64,000 nt of DNA from Phlebotomus papatasi (Eukaryota > Arthropoda > Insecta > Diptera > Psychodidae): the NCBI RefSeq assembly GCF_024763615.1, contig NW_026604974.1:1-64000 (forward strand). The letters are read 5' to 3'. The position numbers and the translations under genes are program-made. Of the stretch, positions 1-11,585 are shown piece after piece; the stretch's first letter is position 1, and every line of letters starts with the position of its first letter. The notes under the pieces are model-generated. The model was not told where the DNA came from, did not search any database, and saw only the letters and a list, made by a program, of their open reading frames with translations.

Positions 1-150
1 GACTGTTTTGTGACGCCACATCGATAACTCTGGTGGGTGGGCTACCTGCAGGTCGGTTTTCCCCGCTCCCCTCCCTCCTCTCCCCCGCCCTCCTCTGCCC
101 CCGCCCTTTCCGTCTACTATTTTGCGTTTTGGTTAACTATTTTAACTGAA

Positions 151-335
151 TATGGAGCACAATACTGATTTGTGGGCGTGGCTTGTCTGTGGAGTACGAT
201 ACTGTTGCGTGGGAAGCGATTTCATTGGCTGTGGAGCACGATACCGTTGAGGGACTCATTTTCATTGGCTATGGAGCACGATACTGCTGAAAGAAGCGTT
301 TTCATTGGCTATGGAGTACGATACTGCTGTTTGAA
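151..335. repeat. Five imperfect ~40-bp tandem repeats
   Basis: Five copies of a unit around TATGGAGCACGATACTG begin near 151, 188, 230, 270 and 310, so the spacing is 37-42 bp. The later copies are preceded by TTCATTGGCT, which contains an inverted CCAAT pentamer (ATTGG). The units differ at several positions. A short open frame through them (172-363) starts at GTG and has no recognisable product. The repeat could be a degraded minisatellite or clustered CCAAT-type promoter elements; the sequence cannot decide between these. Confidence 0.7.
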
Positions 336-530
336 ATGTGATCCGTTTCAGACGCCATATTGATCTTAGCTGTAAGCTTTAGGCGACCATCTTGAACTTT
401 TTGGAACTTTAAACTTTTTGAGATTGCGCTTTTTGATACTCATTTTGAATATTTGAATTAACGGAAATTACTTTGGTGGACTCTTCCTCATGTAATTTTT
501 TTTCTCCCTATATAATTTATATGAGAAAAG
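336..530. other. Non-coding flank, nothing recognised
   Basis: A+T-rich sequence without a convincing gene or repeat. It may include the 3' tail of the tRNA-like element that begins just to the right on the minus strand. Confidence 0.4.
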
Positions 531-608
531 ATCTGCCATCCATGGGAATTGATCACCAGACCTCTCGGTTGCGAGTCCAGCACCTTATCCATTGTGCCAT
601 TGTGGCAT
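531..608 (-). repeat. tRNA-like fragment, probable SINE head
   Basis: Read on the minus strand, the sequence begins with TGGCACAATGGATAAGG, which resembles a tRNA D-arm/A-box. It then continues with GGACTCGCAACCGAGAGG (anticodon-arm-like) and ends with GGTGATCAATTCCC, a poor match to the GGTTCGAATCC B-box. The order and spacing match a tRNA body, but the anticodon arm does not fold with a seven-base loop and the B-box is degenerate, so this is not a working tRNA. A tRNA-derived SINE head or tRNA pseudogene is the best explanation. Confidence 0.45.
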
Positions 609-2408
609 GATAGAAGGTTTGTCAGAAGTCTTTCCTATGCAGTAAGCGGGATTCTCTATAGTCTCTGGCCTATATGCACTGTCCAAGTGTGGAAAAATGC
701 AAATGCAATATGAGACCTTTTCGCGCGCTCGAGACCATATGGGAGAGACTATTTATATGAGTCTTTGCGCGACAATTTGATTCCTTCAGATGAATGAAGC
801 AACATGGAAAAAAATGTCTTGCAGTGTGCAAGATAATTGTCAAATTGAGTGGAATTTCGCAATATTCACTAATTTTTTCTGGCGATAAGAACTATCAATA
901 ATTTTCATTGGTTATTGAACAGCATGATGTTGATGCCGTCATGCAATTTAAACCATTTTCATTGGATATTGATCAATAGATATTGAAACGTCATTGAGTT
1001 GAGATTTTGAGTTGAGTTGAGTTTGAGCTTGCGTATTTCAATATTGTTTGCAATATTTGTCTTTTTTATTTAAATTGTAACATAAATTACCGAAAAATAT
1101 CATACTTTTCCACTTACATGATTGTATCTCACATCATTCACATCTCTTGATGATATGATCAAACGATTTTTATGCAATTTGTCTAAAAAAATATTTTTCG
1201 TTCAGTGATTTCAGATTAGAAGTGATAAATTTCGTGAAATTTATTGAATTTCTGCTTATTGCAGATGGTAACTGCCATGAAATTTCAAGAATCTTAGTTT
1301 CAGATCCTCAATTTTCAAATAAACAAACTGATGATCAAAGATGTTGGTATGCATTTTTATGCAGTTGTGCGGGATTATTCGAAATTTGCACTCCTGTATC
1401 ATGCATAAAATAAAAGAATTAAAAGATGAATGAAAAAATGTCAATGTGGGCAAAATTTCTTGTCTTGTGTATGAATCATTTAACTCTCTTGATCGCAAGT
1501 GGGAAAGTATGGAAAAAGTGTTAGATTTCTCATAACTTTGTATTACAATGTTCTTTTTCTCTGACATTAGAGAATTTTTACAACATTACAGAACAAAATT
1601 ATTCAAAGTGCATTATTGATTTGTGTTTTCTCTTATTATAATTTAACAAAATGAAAAAATCTTTAAATATATGTACAATATTTACCTAAGAATTTGGTTA
1701 TGTGGAGAAATGGCAGCAGAGTGAAATAAAATAGGAACCGACTTTTCATACAAAATTGATTTTTATGAATGAAATGTTGTATAGACTTCTATAATTCGGT
1801 ACCTGGGATGCTGAATTAACTTATACATTTTTTATTGATGACTCATTATCAAATTTATGTATATTTCTGTGGCACATATCACAAAATAGAAGATGAAATC
1901 CTCTTTCTTTAGTAGAAGATCAATTATTTTAAGATGACTCTCAGTAGAATAGGCATAAAAAAATAAAATTCAAGCGATACTCACTAAAATAAAGTCAAAC
2001 ATTTGCGTTCTTACACTGATAAAAGAAATTTAGCTTTGCACTCACTAGCACTTCATCACTGAATACTATTAATTTTAGTTCTTGACCCTAAAGCTTCATC
2101 CTCCCCCTAAATAAATGTTAACAAAATTTTATTTATTACATTGAAAAAACAATTTTAAAAAAAGTAACTTCACTTGTTATTTAGAAAAATGTTCTATTTG
2201 CCCCTCGCATCCTACCTCTAGACTTTATTCTGAGATATGAACATGACATGTCCAAACATGTTTCATCGTGTATGAAACAAACATTTTGCATACGTTTGCA
2301 TAATTTTCTCGGGAAATTTCGTCAGTACGATCAAAAGATCCTAAAATATTTTATAGGAATTTGAACATTGGAAAAAAAGTCTCATTTGTATCCCTGATTT
2401 ATTGATGA
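609..2408. other. Intergenic A+T-rich DNA
   Basis: No supported gene. A short TTGAG-type simple repeat lies near 1000-1025. Short frames at 1222-1413 (+) and 1256-1567 (-) overlap each other on opposite strands and show no domain or compositional sign of coding. Several AATAAA-like strings occur but cannot be tied to a transcript. Confidence 0.5.
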
Positions 2409-2465
2409 GTGGAAGGCATTTTCTTAGTGAAAAGTGATAAATCACAAAATAACTTATCTGAAAAT

Positions 2466-3129
2466 ATGGAGACAAAAGAAAGATCACATCAAGTTCCAAA
2501 TGTAATAAAGGCAAAGCAGCACTTCAACAAATATAATCATGATCCTGCTGAGGAACTTCGAAAGGATGAGGAACAATATGCAAGAAATCGACAACAAAAT
2601 ACAACTCCTGAACTACTGAATGCTATATATGCCGTAAACTACTGGGATGGAATTGATGCTGTAGAATTCACCCAAAATACATGGACAACGTTCTGTGCCA
2701 GCAAGCAAACTTTAAGAAAAATTGTTGGGAGAGGATGCTGGAAAGGATGATGCTAATATGGAACTTGAGCTGCTGAATATTCAACTTGAAAACTGCGTGA
2801 ACATTAGTAGTTACTATGCCGTGGAAAATTCCGAACTACTTATTCTCAGTCAAAATGATGGAAATGATCGTCTATCCCTAAATATTTCAGAATTTGACAA
2901 ATTAATGTTACTTTCTGAATTTATAAATGCAACTTTGATTTACAATACTTCTGTACAGTGGTATGTACAAGAATATTTTGAGAGATACTGCAATGCTTGT
3001 AAATCTTTAGGTGTACAAAGATTGGAAAATTCTAATTTTTCAAACAGCAATACTTTTGATCCACCAGTCAATTATTTTCGCCTGTTTCATGAAATTCCTT
3101 TTGTAGCAAGTAAATCAAATATTTCTTAA
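2466..3129 (+). pseudogene. Frameshifted hypothetical ORF
   Basis: The reading frame opens before 2466, where the first ATG lies (residues METKERSHQ...), and runs to a stop at 2750. A second frame, shifted by one position, is open from about 2722 to 3129 and continues with a similar acidic, Asn/Glu-rich composition (ELELLNIQLENC..., FERYCNACKSLGVQ). No short GT-AG intron fits between the two frames. A single-base indel near 2715-2722, close to the run AAGAAAAATTG, is the simplest link. I do not recognise the product: no transmembrane segment or signal peptide is evident and no known motif is visible. AATAAA occurs at about 3363, downstream of the stop. It may be a decayed gene, a gene of an integrated virus, or a gene carrying a sequencing indel. 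Confidence 0.4.
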
Positions 3130-3870
3130 AATGTAACATGTGTATAAAAATCAAATGATGTCAAATATAAAGATGAGAAAACGTAAATGTAAATTGTTTT
3201 AATCTTGTATATTTGCAATCTGAATCCTCTTAAGATAAGAAGAATGAAGAAAAAAATGAAACTTCAATTACACAGGGTTATGCATTATGCCAATATTTAT
3301 CTATACCAACATTCCCTTTTCATCTCAACATATTTGCTATGTGAGCAAGATTAAAGTCAATGAAATAAAATTATTTGTGAGAATTTTGTCTTGTGAAAAG
3401 AAATTGTTTTACAATCAATTATTTCAACATCAGACAATGTTTCATCTGTGCATCAAGAAAAACACAACATGTTTCATTGATGCATGATGAAAAAATCGAT
3501 ATGAAAATGCAGTGAAAAATTTTACCAACATAAAAAAAATCTGCAAAGAGATATCATATTTTCTATCATCTTGCATTTTTTCTGCATCAGAATATTTTCT
3601 TCACGTGAAAAAAATTTTCAAAATGGCGTCTGGCATTTTTTCTCAACGTAATCTGATTTTTTCTTTGAAGCATTAGCAGGATTGTTTTAATTACATTTTA
3701 TAGCACAATCAAAAATGATTGTATCGAACTTCTTTGACAAAATCTACTCGATTGCATGCAACTACTTTTAAACAATTCACATGATTCCTCATGTTGATGG
3801 CAACATAAAAACAAAAAAATAATGATACTTTGATCAGATGCGAAAGAAAACTCATTTCATTGTTTTACAA
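3130..3870. other. Intergenic A+T-rich DNA
   Basis: Nothing supported. The small frame at 3287-3487 lacks coding character. The 3' parts of the convergent + and - transcripts probably lie here. Confidence 0.45.
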
Positions 3871-3875
3871 TCAAT

Positions 3876-3881
3876 TTTATT
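3876..3881 (-). terminator. Polyadenylation signal AATAAA
   Basis: TTTATT on the + strand reads AATAAA on the minus strand. It lies about 65 bases past the stop codon of the RING-finger gene and is therefore a plausible 3' end signal for it. Confidence 0.5.
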
Positions 3882-3945
3882 TATAACTTAGTCGGTTGTA
3901 GTTTTTCATTACACAAAAAAAATCTTGACTTCATTTTTGTTTTCT

Positions 3946-4443
3946 TCACGAGAAATATATTCTTGTAGTCTCAACGTATGGCTCTCGGTATATAGGGCAA
4001 TGTCTTGTTTTTGAAGCACATCCTTGACAAGCAGCAACGTGTCCACAAGGTAGGAAAGCGGTATCGTATTCATTGTTGTAGCATATTTTGCAGATTTTAT
4101 GTGATTGCTGTACAATATCGTATTCTGCTTCTACATTATTACAATCCAAAATTTGATCGCCAAAGAATATCTCGAACAAATTATCAATTGTATTTTCATC
4201 ATTAGTGTTAAAGAATTGTACCATCAATTGTTTTTTCTCCAAAATAGTCATGCTTTTTCAATTTTTCATTTTTCTTGAAATTTTTTCCACTACACTGCGA
4301 CGTAAAATCTCATTTTTGTTTTCATAAAGTAGGCCGATCATTTGCGCTATTGTCTTTTTATGTAAAATAAATTGCACCAAATCAGACTCTGATTTTTCTT
4401 TTGCCAAAGCTTCTGCTAATTGTCTCAAGCTGTGCGTACTCAT
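3946..4443 (-). pseudogene. IAP-type RING-finger gene, apparently decayed
   Basis: The minus-strand frame from ATG at 4443 runs about 61 codons, meets a TGA at 4258-4260, and continues in the same frame to 3946. The downstream part also has its own ATG at 4251 and could make 101 residues. It ends in a C-terminal RING of the type found in inhibitor-of-apoptosis proteins: ligands C54, C57, C69, H71, C75, C78 and C85 (numbering from the 4251 ATG), with the PCGH motif and a short hydrophobic-aromatic tail ending IYFS, as expected for E3 ligases of that family. The eighth ligand is Tyr88 in CPIY, where a Cys is expected. No BIR domain is visible upstream. The in-frame stop and lost ligand together argue for a pseudogene. 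IAP RINGs occur in arthropod genomes and in large insect DNA viruses, and I cannot tell which source applies. Confidence 0.6.
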
Positions 4444-4592
4444 TGCGATATAGATTTTTTCTGACTGATTTTTTAAGATACACCATGTTAAATAATTGTG
4501 AAAAATGTTTGTAGTGAACAATTTTCAACGAAAGAAAGAAAGGGGAGAGGGATTTTTGGGTTAAAAACGCTCTAAATTTATACTTTTAACTT

Positions 4593-4598
4593 TTTATT
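4593..4598 (-). terminator. Polyadenylation signal AATAAA
   Basis: AATAAA on the minus strand, about 18 bases beyond the stop codon of the three-exon gene at 4616-5097. Confidence 0.55.
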
Positions 4599-4615
4599 GC
4601 AAATGATATAGAAAA

Positions 4616-5097
4616 TTATACATCACTACTAGAATTTTCAGATGAATATACATGATCTGAAGCAGGTTTCCTAGAATAATATAACGTTTGTTCCTCAAAA
4701 TCAGATAAAAAATCTTACGCAGGTACTTGATCTCCTTCTGAATCAGTCACATATTCTACAAGGTAAAGATTTTTCTCCTGTTTTTCAAAGTATTTTTCTG
4801 TGAGCTTATCTTTTCTTTTACACATGAGTTGATCTTCAATTTCTTTGTTAGATTCCTCTACCTCACTCCTTTGAATTTTGTGTAACTTCTCAGAAGCTAT
4901 GTCACGTTCCATTTTATTTAAAATTTCTTCTATCCAAGATGGCGGGTCATCGGAATGTGGTCTTTTTCGTGTAAATCTTTCCAAAATTTTCTCAGCTTCT
5001 TCTTTCGTAGGATTATGATTTATCAAAAACTGCAAAACAGTTTCGTCAAATATAATTTTTTATGAGTTGCTTTATTCAAAAATATGGAACTCACCAT
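4616..5097 (-). CDS. Small three-exon gene, unknown function
   Basis: Minus-strand gene model. Exon 1 ends with ATG (5097-5095), immediately followed by the donor GTGAGT. Intron 1 is 5094-5030 (65 bp) and ends TTTTGCAG. Exon 2 is 5029-4719 and is followed by the donor GTAAGA. Intron 2 is 4718-4671 and ends ATTCTAG. Exon 3 is 4670-4616 and ends in TAA. The coding length is 369 nt (122 residues), and the phases agree at both junctions. The product is highly charged: Lys/Glu-rich and probably helical through its middle (EEILNKMERDIASEK...), then an acidic Ser/Asp-rich C-terminus. There is no signal peptide and no recognised domain. The agreement of two short introns, the frame and a nearby AATAAA supports a real gene. 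Upstream exons are possible if the ATG is internal. Confidence 0.55.
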
Positions 5098-5284
5098 GTT
5101 ATTGTGTATCCGAAATATGTATTCTCCGTGAATTAGGTTGGCCTATCTTTCGTAAAACAAACTTATTGGTTTGACTGTCGATTATAGGATAACAACAATT
5201 TTACACACTTGGTTGAAATATCCAGTTCAAGTTATGCATCACTTAAAAAATTATCCAATATTGCGAAATTTAAATATTATTTTT
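5098..5284. other. Putative upstream region of the three-exon gene
   Basis: A+T-rich sequence between the start codon of the minus-strand gene and the diverged repeat pair. No clear TATA box or other promoter element can be assigned. Confidence 0.3.
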
Positions 5285-5630
5285 CACACGTGCAATGAAA
5301 AATGTCTCACAAAAGTTTCAAAATTGTACGATATTTTACTGGAAAAACACCATACGTGATAAAAAGATAAAATTTGAGATTTTCCTTCTTTGTATGCACT
5401 AGGACATGTTTCGAACAAGACTTGATGGCCCTAGTAAAATACACTTACACGATCGCAACTTTTCTTGGAAAACATCCATTCCCAGTTGAAATATGATCCT
5501 CTGCACACGTGCAATTAGGAATTTTTTAATAAAAATACTAAATTCCGGAATGATTTCCTGGAAAAGCATCATTTGCAACAAAAAAATGAAATTGGAGATT
5601 TTCCTTTTGCATGGACATGTTTCAAACCTC
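5285..5630. repeat. Two diverged direct repeats, ~220 bp apart
   Basis: CACACGTGCAAT occurs near 5285 and again near 5503. The segment GAGATTTTCCTT followed by GGACATGTTTC(G/A)AAC occurs near 5375-5416 and 5595-5627. The two copies therefore form a diverged tandem duplication with a period of about 220 bp. Frames on both strands here are by-products of the repeat. Confidence 0.6.
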
Positions 5631-5770
5631 TCCTGTAGAATCCACGAAAATCGTTTTTTAGCGCACATATTCTTGATTTATGAGTGTCAAAAACGTGTAG
5701 ATCCAAAATTTGGGCCCGACCTGAGGGGGTCGCATTTCATCTTGGACAAAATGCACATACACCAATTGTA

Positions 5771-6253
5771 CTGGACACCCCCCCCTCCCACACCTCTATA
5801 TCCCCCCCACCCCAAACCCCTTCTCAGAATCCGATGACGTCATATTTAACTTTTGAATTAAAATTTACACATTACACTCATTTTCTAACGTTATTTTCCC
5901 ACTTGACTTGGATTTTTTACAAATTTTTATTGCGTTTGTTTAAGTTGTTATATCAGGGCTAAATCGTTAAAGGTTTATTGAGTTGTATTAGCTGCTTAAA
6001 ATCCCGAAAATACCGAATTGGTTGATAAAGGTATCATAACTACTCCCGCAGTTGCTTTCGCACTTGGTAGTGGCAAAAGAACCAAACGCAATAAAAATTT
6101 GTAAAAAATCCAAGTCAAGTGGGAAAATAACGTTAGAAAATGAGTGTAATGTGTAAATTTTAATTCAAAAGTTAAATATGACGTCATCGGATTCTGAGAA
6201 GGGGTTTGGGGTGGGGGGGATATAGAGGTGTGGGAAGGGGGGTGGGTGCCCAG
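5771..6253. mobile_element. Palindromic MITE-like element, 483 bp
   Basis: The left arm (5771-5938) and right arm (6083-6253) are near-perfect inverted repeats separated by about 144 bp. The outer ends are CTGG(A/G)CACCC, flanked by TA on both sides (5769-5770 and 6254-6255), suggesting a TA target duplication. There is no coding capacity. The C-rich/G-rich tract near each outer end and the GATGACGTCAT string are shared by both arms. It lies directly against the left end of the large element, and the right TA is shared by both. Confidence 0.75.
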
Positions 6254-6699
6254 TAGGGTGTGTCAAAATAAAAAAAATTTTTTAGATCTTTTTGGCCCAG
6301 GTGGAAAAATGTTCTATATGATGAGACAATTAAATGCTTCTTAGACATGAAAAATATCGGACGTTGTTTAGAGGTGCTCCAAGGCCACTTTAGGTACAGT
6401 GAAAATCACCAAAAATTCATAAATTCGCCCGGAATAAATTTCTCTACGGAAAACTACTGAGTATTTTATCTCAATATTTTAGTGGAATATTGCTTATTTA
6501 GTAGACAATGTTTTTGCAAAATTTCATTGAGATCGGATAAGAAATAGATTTTTAAAAAAACAATTGGTAAGTTCAAAACTTTAAGAAATAACAATGTGCC
6601 AACTCACATATTCGCTAATAATTCATCTTCTAGTGATCAGAATTTAATTAATGATAGCTCATTGGAAAGGTAATGAGATATACTCCTAAGACCTGTCCT

Positions 6700-9600
6700 T
6701 GAAAAACCCTTTTGAGCCCCAATAGATTTTTTCACGAAGCTTTTTTTATTCACCCAAGTAGCAAAATCTTTATTTTTTTATTTTTTTTTAACCCTGTTTT
6801 TACATCGACCTAAAACACAAAATCCTTTCCCCCTAAAACCTGTCCTTGACAAATTTTTTTTTAGCTCCAATAGATTTTTTCACGAAGCTTTATTTACCCA
6901 AGTATCATAATCTTTTTTTTTAATTTTTTTTTAACTCTGTTTTTACATCGACCTAAAACACAAAATCCTTTCCCCCTAAAATCTGTCCTTGACAAATTTT
7001 TTTTTAGCCCCAATAGATTTTTTCACGAAGCTTTATTTACCCAAGTATCATAATCTTTTTTTTATTTTTTTTTTATGACCATGTTTTTACATTGACCTAA
7101 AATACAAAATCCTTTCCCCCTAAAATCTGTCCTTGACAAATTTTTTTTTTAGCCCCAATAGATTTTTTCACGAAGCTTTATTTACCCAAGTATCATAAAT
7201 TTTTTTTAAATTTTTTTTAACTCTGTTTTTACATCGACCTAAAACACAAAATCCCTTCCCCCTAAAACCTGTCCTTGACAAATTTTTTTTTAGCCCCAAT
7301 AGATTTTTTCACGAAGCTTTATTTACCCAAGTATCATAATCTTTTTTTTAATTTTTTTTTAACTCTGTTTTTACATCGACCTAAAACACAAAATCCTTTC
7401 CCCCTAAAATCTGTCTTTGACAAATTTTTTTTTAGCCCCAATAGATTTTTTCACGAAGCTTTATTTACCCAAGTATCATAATCTTTTTTTTATTTTTTTT
7501 TATGACCATGTTTTTACATTGACCTAAAATACAAAATCCTTTCCCCCTAAAACCTGTCCTTGACAAATTTTTTTTTTAGCCCCAATAGATTTTTTCACGA
7601 AGCTTTATTTACCCAAGTATCATAATCTTTTTTTATTTTTTTTTTATGACCATGTTTTTACATTGACCTAAAATACAAAATCCTTTCCCCCTAAAACCTG
7701 TCCTTGACAAATTTTTTTTTTAGCCCCAATAGATTTTTTCACGAAGCTTTATTTACCCAAGTATCATAAATTTTTTTTAAATTTTTTTTAACTCTGTTTT
7801 TACATCGACCTAAAACACAAAATCCCTTCCCCCTAAAACCTGTCCTTGACAAATTTTTTTTTAGCCCCAATAGATTTTTTCACGAAGCTTTATTTACCCA
7901 AGTATCATAATCTTTTTTTATTATTTTTTTTATAACCATGTTTTTACATTGACCTAAAATACAAAATCCTTTCCCCCTAAAACCTGTCCTTGACAAATTT
8001 TTTTTTTAGCCCCAATAGATTTTTTCACGAAGCTTTATTTACCCAAGTATCATAAATTTTTTTTAAATTTTTTTTAACTCTGTTTTTACATCGACCTAAA
8101 ACACAAAATCCCTTCCCCCTAAAACCTGTCCTTGACAAATTTTTTTTAGCCCCAATAGATTTTTTCACGAAGCTTTATTTACCCAAGTATCATAAATTTT
8201 TTTTAAATTTTTTTTAACTCTGTTTTTACATCGACCTAAAACACAAAATCCCTTCCCCCTAAAACCTGTCCTTGACAAATTTTTTTTTAGCCCCAATAGA
8301 TTTTTTCACGAAGCTTTATTTACCCAAGTATCATAATCTTTTTTTTATTTTTTTTTATGACCATGTTTTTACATTGACCTAAAATACAAAATCCTTTCCC
8401 CCTAAAATCTGTCCTTGACAAATTTTTTTTTAGCCCCAATAGATTTTTTCACGAAGCTTTATTTACCCAAGTATCATAATTTTTTTTTAAAACTTTTTTT
8501 TAACTCTGTTTTTACATCGACCTAAAACACAAAATCCTTTCCCCCTAAAACCTGTCCTTGACAAATTATTTTTTAGCCCCAATAGATTTTTTCACGAAGC
8601 TTTATTTACCCAAGTATCATAATCTTTTTTTTTAATTTTTTTTTAACTCTGTTTTTACATCGACCTAAAACACAAAATCCTTTCCCCCTAAAACCTGTCC
8701 TTGACAAATTTTTTTTTAGCCACAATAGATTTTTTCACGAAGCTTTATTTACCCAAGTATCATAATCTTTTTTTTATTTTCTTTTTATGACCATGTTTTT
8801 ACATTGACCTAAAATACAAAATCCTTTCCCCCTAAAATCTGTCCTTGACAAATTTTTTTTTAGCCCCAATAGATTTTTTCACGAAGCTTTATTTACCCAA
8901 GTATCATAATTTTTTTTTAAAACTTTTTTTTAACTCTGTTTTTACATCGACCTAAAACACAAAATCCTTTCCCCCTAAAACCTGTCCTTGACAAATTATT
9001 TTTTAGCCCCAATAGATTTTTTCACGAAGCTTTATTTACCCAAGTATCATAATCTTTTTTTTTAATTTTTTTTTAACTCTGTTTTTACATCGACCTAAAA
9101 CACAAAATCCTTTCCCCCTAAAATCTGTCCTTGACAAATTTTTTTTTAGCCCCAATAGATTTTTTCACGAAGCTTTATTTACCCAAGTATCATAATCTTT
9201 TTTTTATTTTTTTTTTTATGACCATGTTTTTACATTGACCTAAAATACAAAATCCTTTCCCCCTAAAACCTGTCCTTGACAAATTTTTTTTTTAGCCCCA
9301 ATAGATTTTTTCACGAAGCTTTATTTACCCAAGTATCATAAATTTTTTTTAAATTTTTTTTAACTCTGTTTTTACATCGACCTAAAACACAAAATCCCTT
9401 CCCCCTAAAACCTGTCCTTGACAAATTTTTTTTTAGCCCCAATAGATTTTTTCACGAAGCTTTATTTACCCAAGTATCATAAATTTTTTTTAAATTTTTT
9501 TTAACTCTGTTTTTACATCGACCTAAAACACAAAATCCTTTCCCCCTAAAACCTGTCCTTGATAAATTTTTTTTTAGCCCCAATAGATTTTTTCACGAAG

Positions 9601-11110
9601 CTTTATTTACCCAAGTATCATAACCTTTTTTTTATTTTTTTTTTATGACCCTGTTTTTACATTGACCTAAAATACAAAATCCTTTCCCCATAAAACATGT
9701 TCTAGACAAATTTTTTTTAGCCTCAATAGATTTTTCACGAAGCTTTATTTACCCAAGTATCATAATCTTTTTTTTTAATTTTATTTTTTGTGACTCTGTT
9801 TTTACATTGACCTAAAACACAAAATCCTTTCCCCCTAAAACCTGTCCTTGACAAATTTTTTTTTAGCCCTAATAGATTTTTTCACGAAGCTTTTTATTTA
9901 CCCAAGTAGCAAGATCTTTTTTTTTATTTTTTTTAACTCTGTTTTTACATTGACCTAAAACACAAAATCCTTTCCCCTAAGACCTGTCCTTGACAAATTT
10001 TTTTTAGGCTCAATAGATTTTTTCACGAAGCCTTTTTCATTTACCCAAGTATAATCTTTTTTTTAATTTTTTTTAACTCTGTTTTTACATTGACCTAAAA
10101 CACAAAATCCTTTCCCCCTAAAACCTGTCCTTGACAATTTTTTTTTTAGCCCCAATAGATTTTTTCACGAAGCCTTTTTCATTTACCCAAGTATAATCTT
10201 TTTTTTAATTTTTTTAACTCTGTTTTTACATTGACCTAAAACAGAAAATCCTTTCCCCCTAAAACCTGTCCTTGACAAATTTTTTTTTAAGCCCCAATAG
10301 ATTTTTCACGAAGCTTTATTTATCCAAGTATCATAATCTTTTTTTAAATTTTTTTAACCCTGTTTTTACATTGACCTAAAATACAAAATCCTTTCCCCCT
10401 AAAATCTGTCCTTGACAAATTTTTTTTTTAGCCCCAATAGATTTTTTCACGAAGCTTTATTTACCCAAGTAGCAAAATCTTTTTTTTTTATTTTTTTTTT
10501 AACTCTGTTTTTACATCGACCTAAAACACAAAATCCTTTCCCCTAAGACCTGTCCTTGACAAATTTTTTTTTTAGCCCCAATAGATTTTTTCACGAAGCT
10601 TTATTTACCCAAGTAGCAAAATCTTTTTTTTTTTATTTTTTTTTAACTCTGTTTTTACATCGACCTAAAACACAAAATCCTTTCCCCTAAGACCTGTCCT
10701 TGACAAATTTTTTTTAAGCCTCAATAGATTTTTTCACGAAGCTTTTTATTTACCCAAGTAGCAAAATCTTTTTTTTTATTTTTTTTTAACCCTGTTTTTA
10801 CATTGACCTAAAACACAAAATCCTTTCCCCTAAAACCTGTCCTTGACAAATTTTCTTTAGCCCCATTAGATTTTTTCACGAAGCGTTTTTCATTTACCCA
10901 AGTATAATCTTTTTTTTAATTTTTTTTAACCCTGTTTTTACATTGACCTAAAATAAAAATCCTTTCCCCCTAAAACCTGTCCTTGACAAATTTTTTTTTA
11001 GCCCCAATAGATTTTTTCACGAAGCTTTTTTTATTTACCCAAGTATCATAATCTTTTTTTTTATTTTTTTTTTGTGACCCTGTTTTTACATTGACCTAAA
11101 ACACAAAATC
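6700..11110 (+). repeat. Tandem array of ~143-bp unit, 31 copies
   Basis: TTTTTCACGAAGC recurs 31 times between about 6727 and 11015, a mean spacing of 143 bp. Each unit reads roughly TTTTTTAGCCCCAATAG, TTTTTCACGAAGCTTT, ACCCAAGTATCATAATC, two T-runs, CTGTTTTTACAT(C/T)GACC, AAAACACAAAATCC and CCCCCTAAAACCTGTCC. Two variants alternate in places: CATCGACCTAAAACAC and CATTGACCTAAAATAC. Units at the inner edge (about 9700-11100) are the most diverged. Open frames in the array are by-products of the repeat and are not genes. Confidence 0.95.
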
Positions 11111-11520
11111 CAAACGTCCACAAACTCAACGTTTATCTTATCAAAGGATTTTAAGGCTACGGGAAACATATTTAATACGTCTTACACTTTGAAAGATTAA
11201 GAAAAATTGGGGAATTTTGAAAACAAATCTCAGGAAAAAGGGTCAGACAGTTGGAAACTTACCAGATTTCGATAGGAAATGTTAGAAAGCCATACGAAAC
11301 TGTGGAGATGAGTTTGTCAAGTCCCTAATGAAGTGAATTAGGAGGAAGGTGTGATAATTCGGTGAGAAATCAATGGATTAAAAAAGAACCAAAAATTTTA
11401 TAAAAATCACAATAAAATTTCCGAAAATATATTTGTTTTTTCAAACATATACTGTAGATCTGGTGCCAGAGATCCTTGGGAACCCATGCAAATTTGGCCC
11501 TGGTAAGAATAATAAAGTAA

Positions 11521-11555
11521 TGTAAAATAAAATAAAATAAATAAATAAAAAGAAT
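11521..11555. repeat. (AAATA)-type simple repeat
   Basis: A short run of AAATA/AATA repeats in the inner block of the left arm; a related run lies at about 20229-20250 in the right arm. Confidence 0.6.
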
Positions 11556-11585
11556 TATTTCAATTCAATTTCTTTTAATTTTTTT

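Noticed and set aside
533..608. Functional tRNA gene
   Set aside because: The anticodon arm does not fold correctly and the B-box is degenerate; kept only as a tRNA-like repeat.
7275..7481. Open frame on the + strand within the left array, and its mirror at 22020-22217 (-)
   Set aside because: Both are translations of the 143-bp repeat and reappear with the repeat period; there is no independent evidence of coding.
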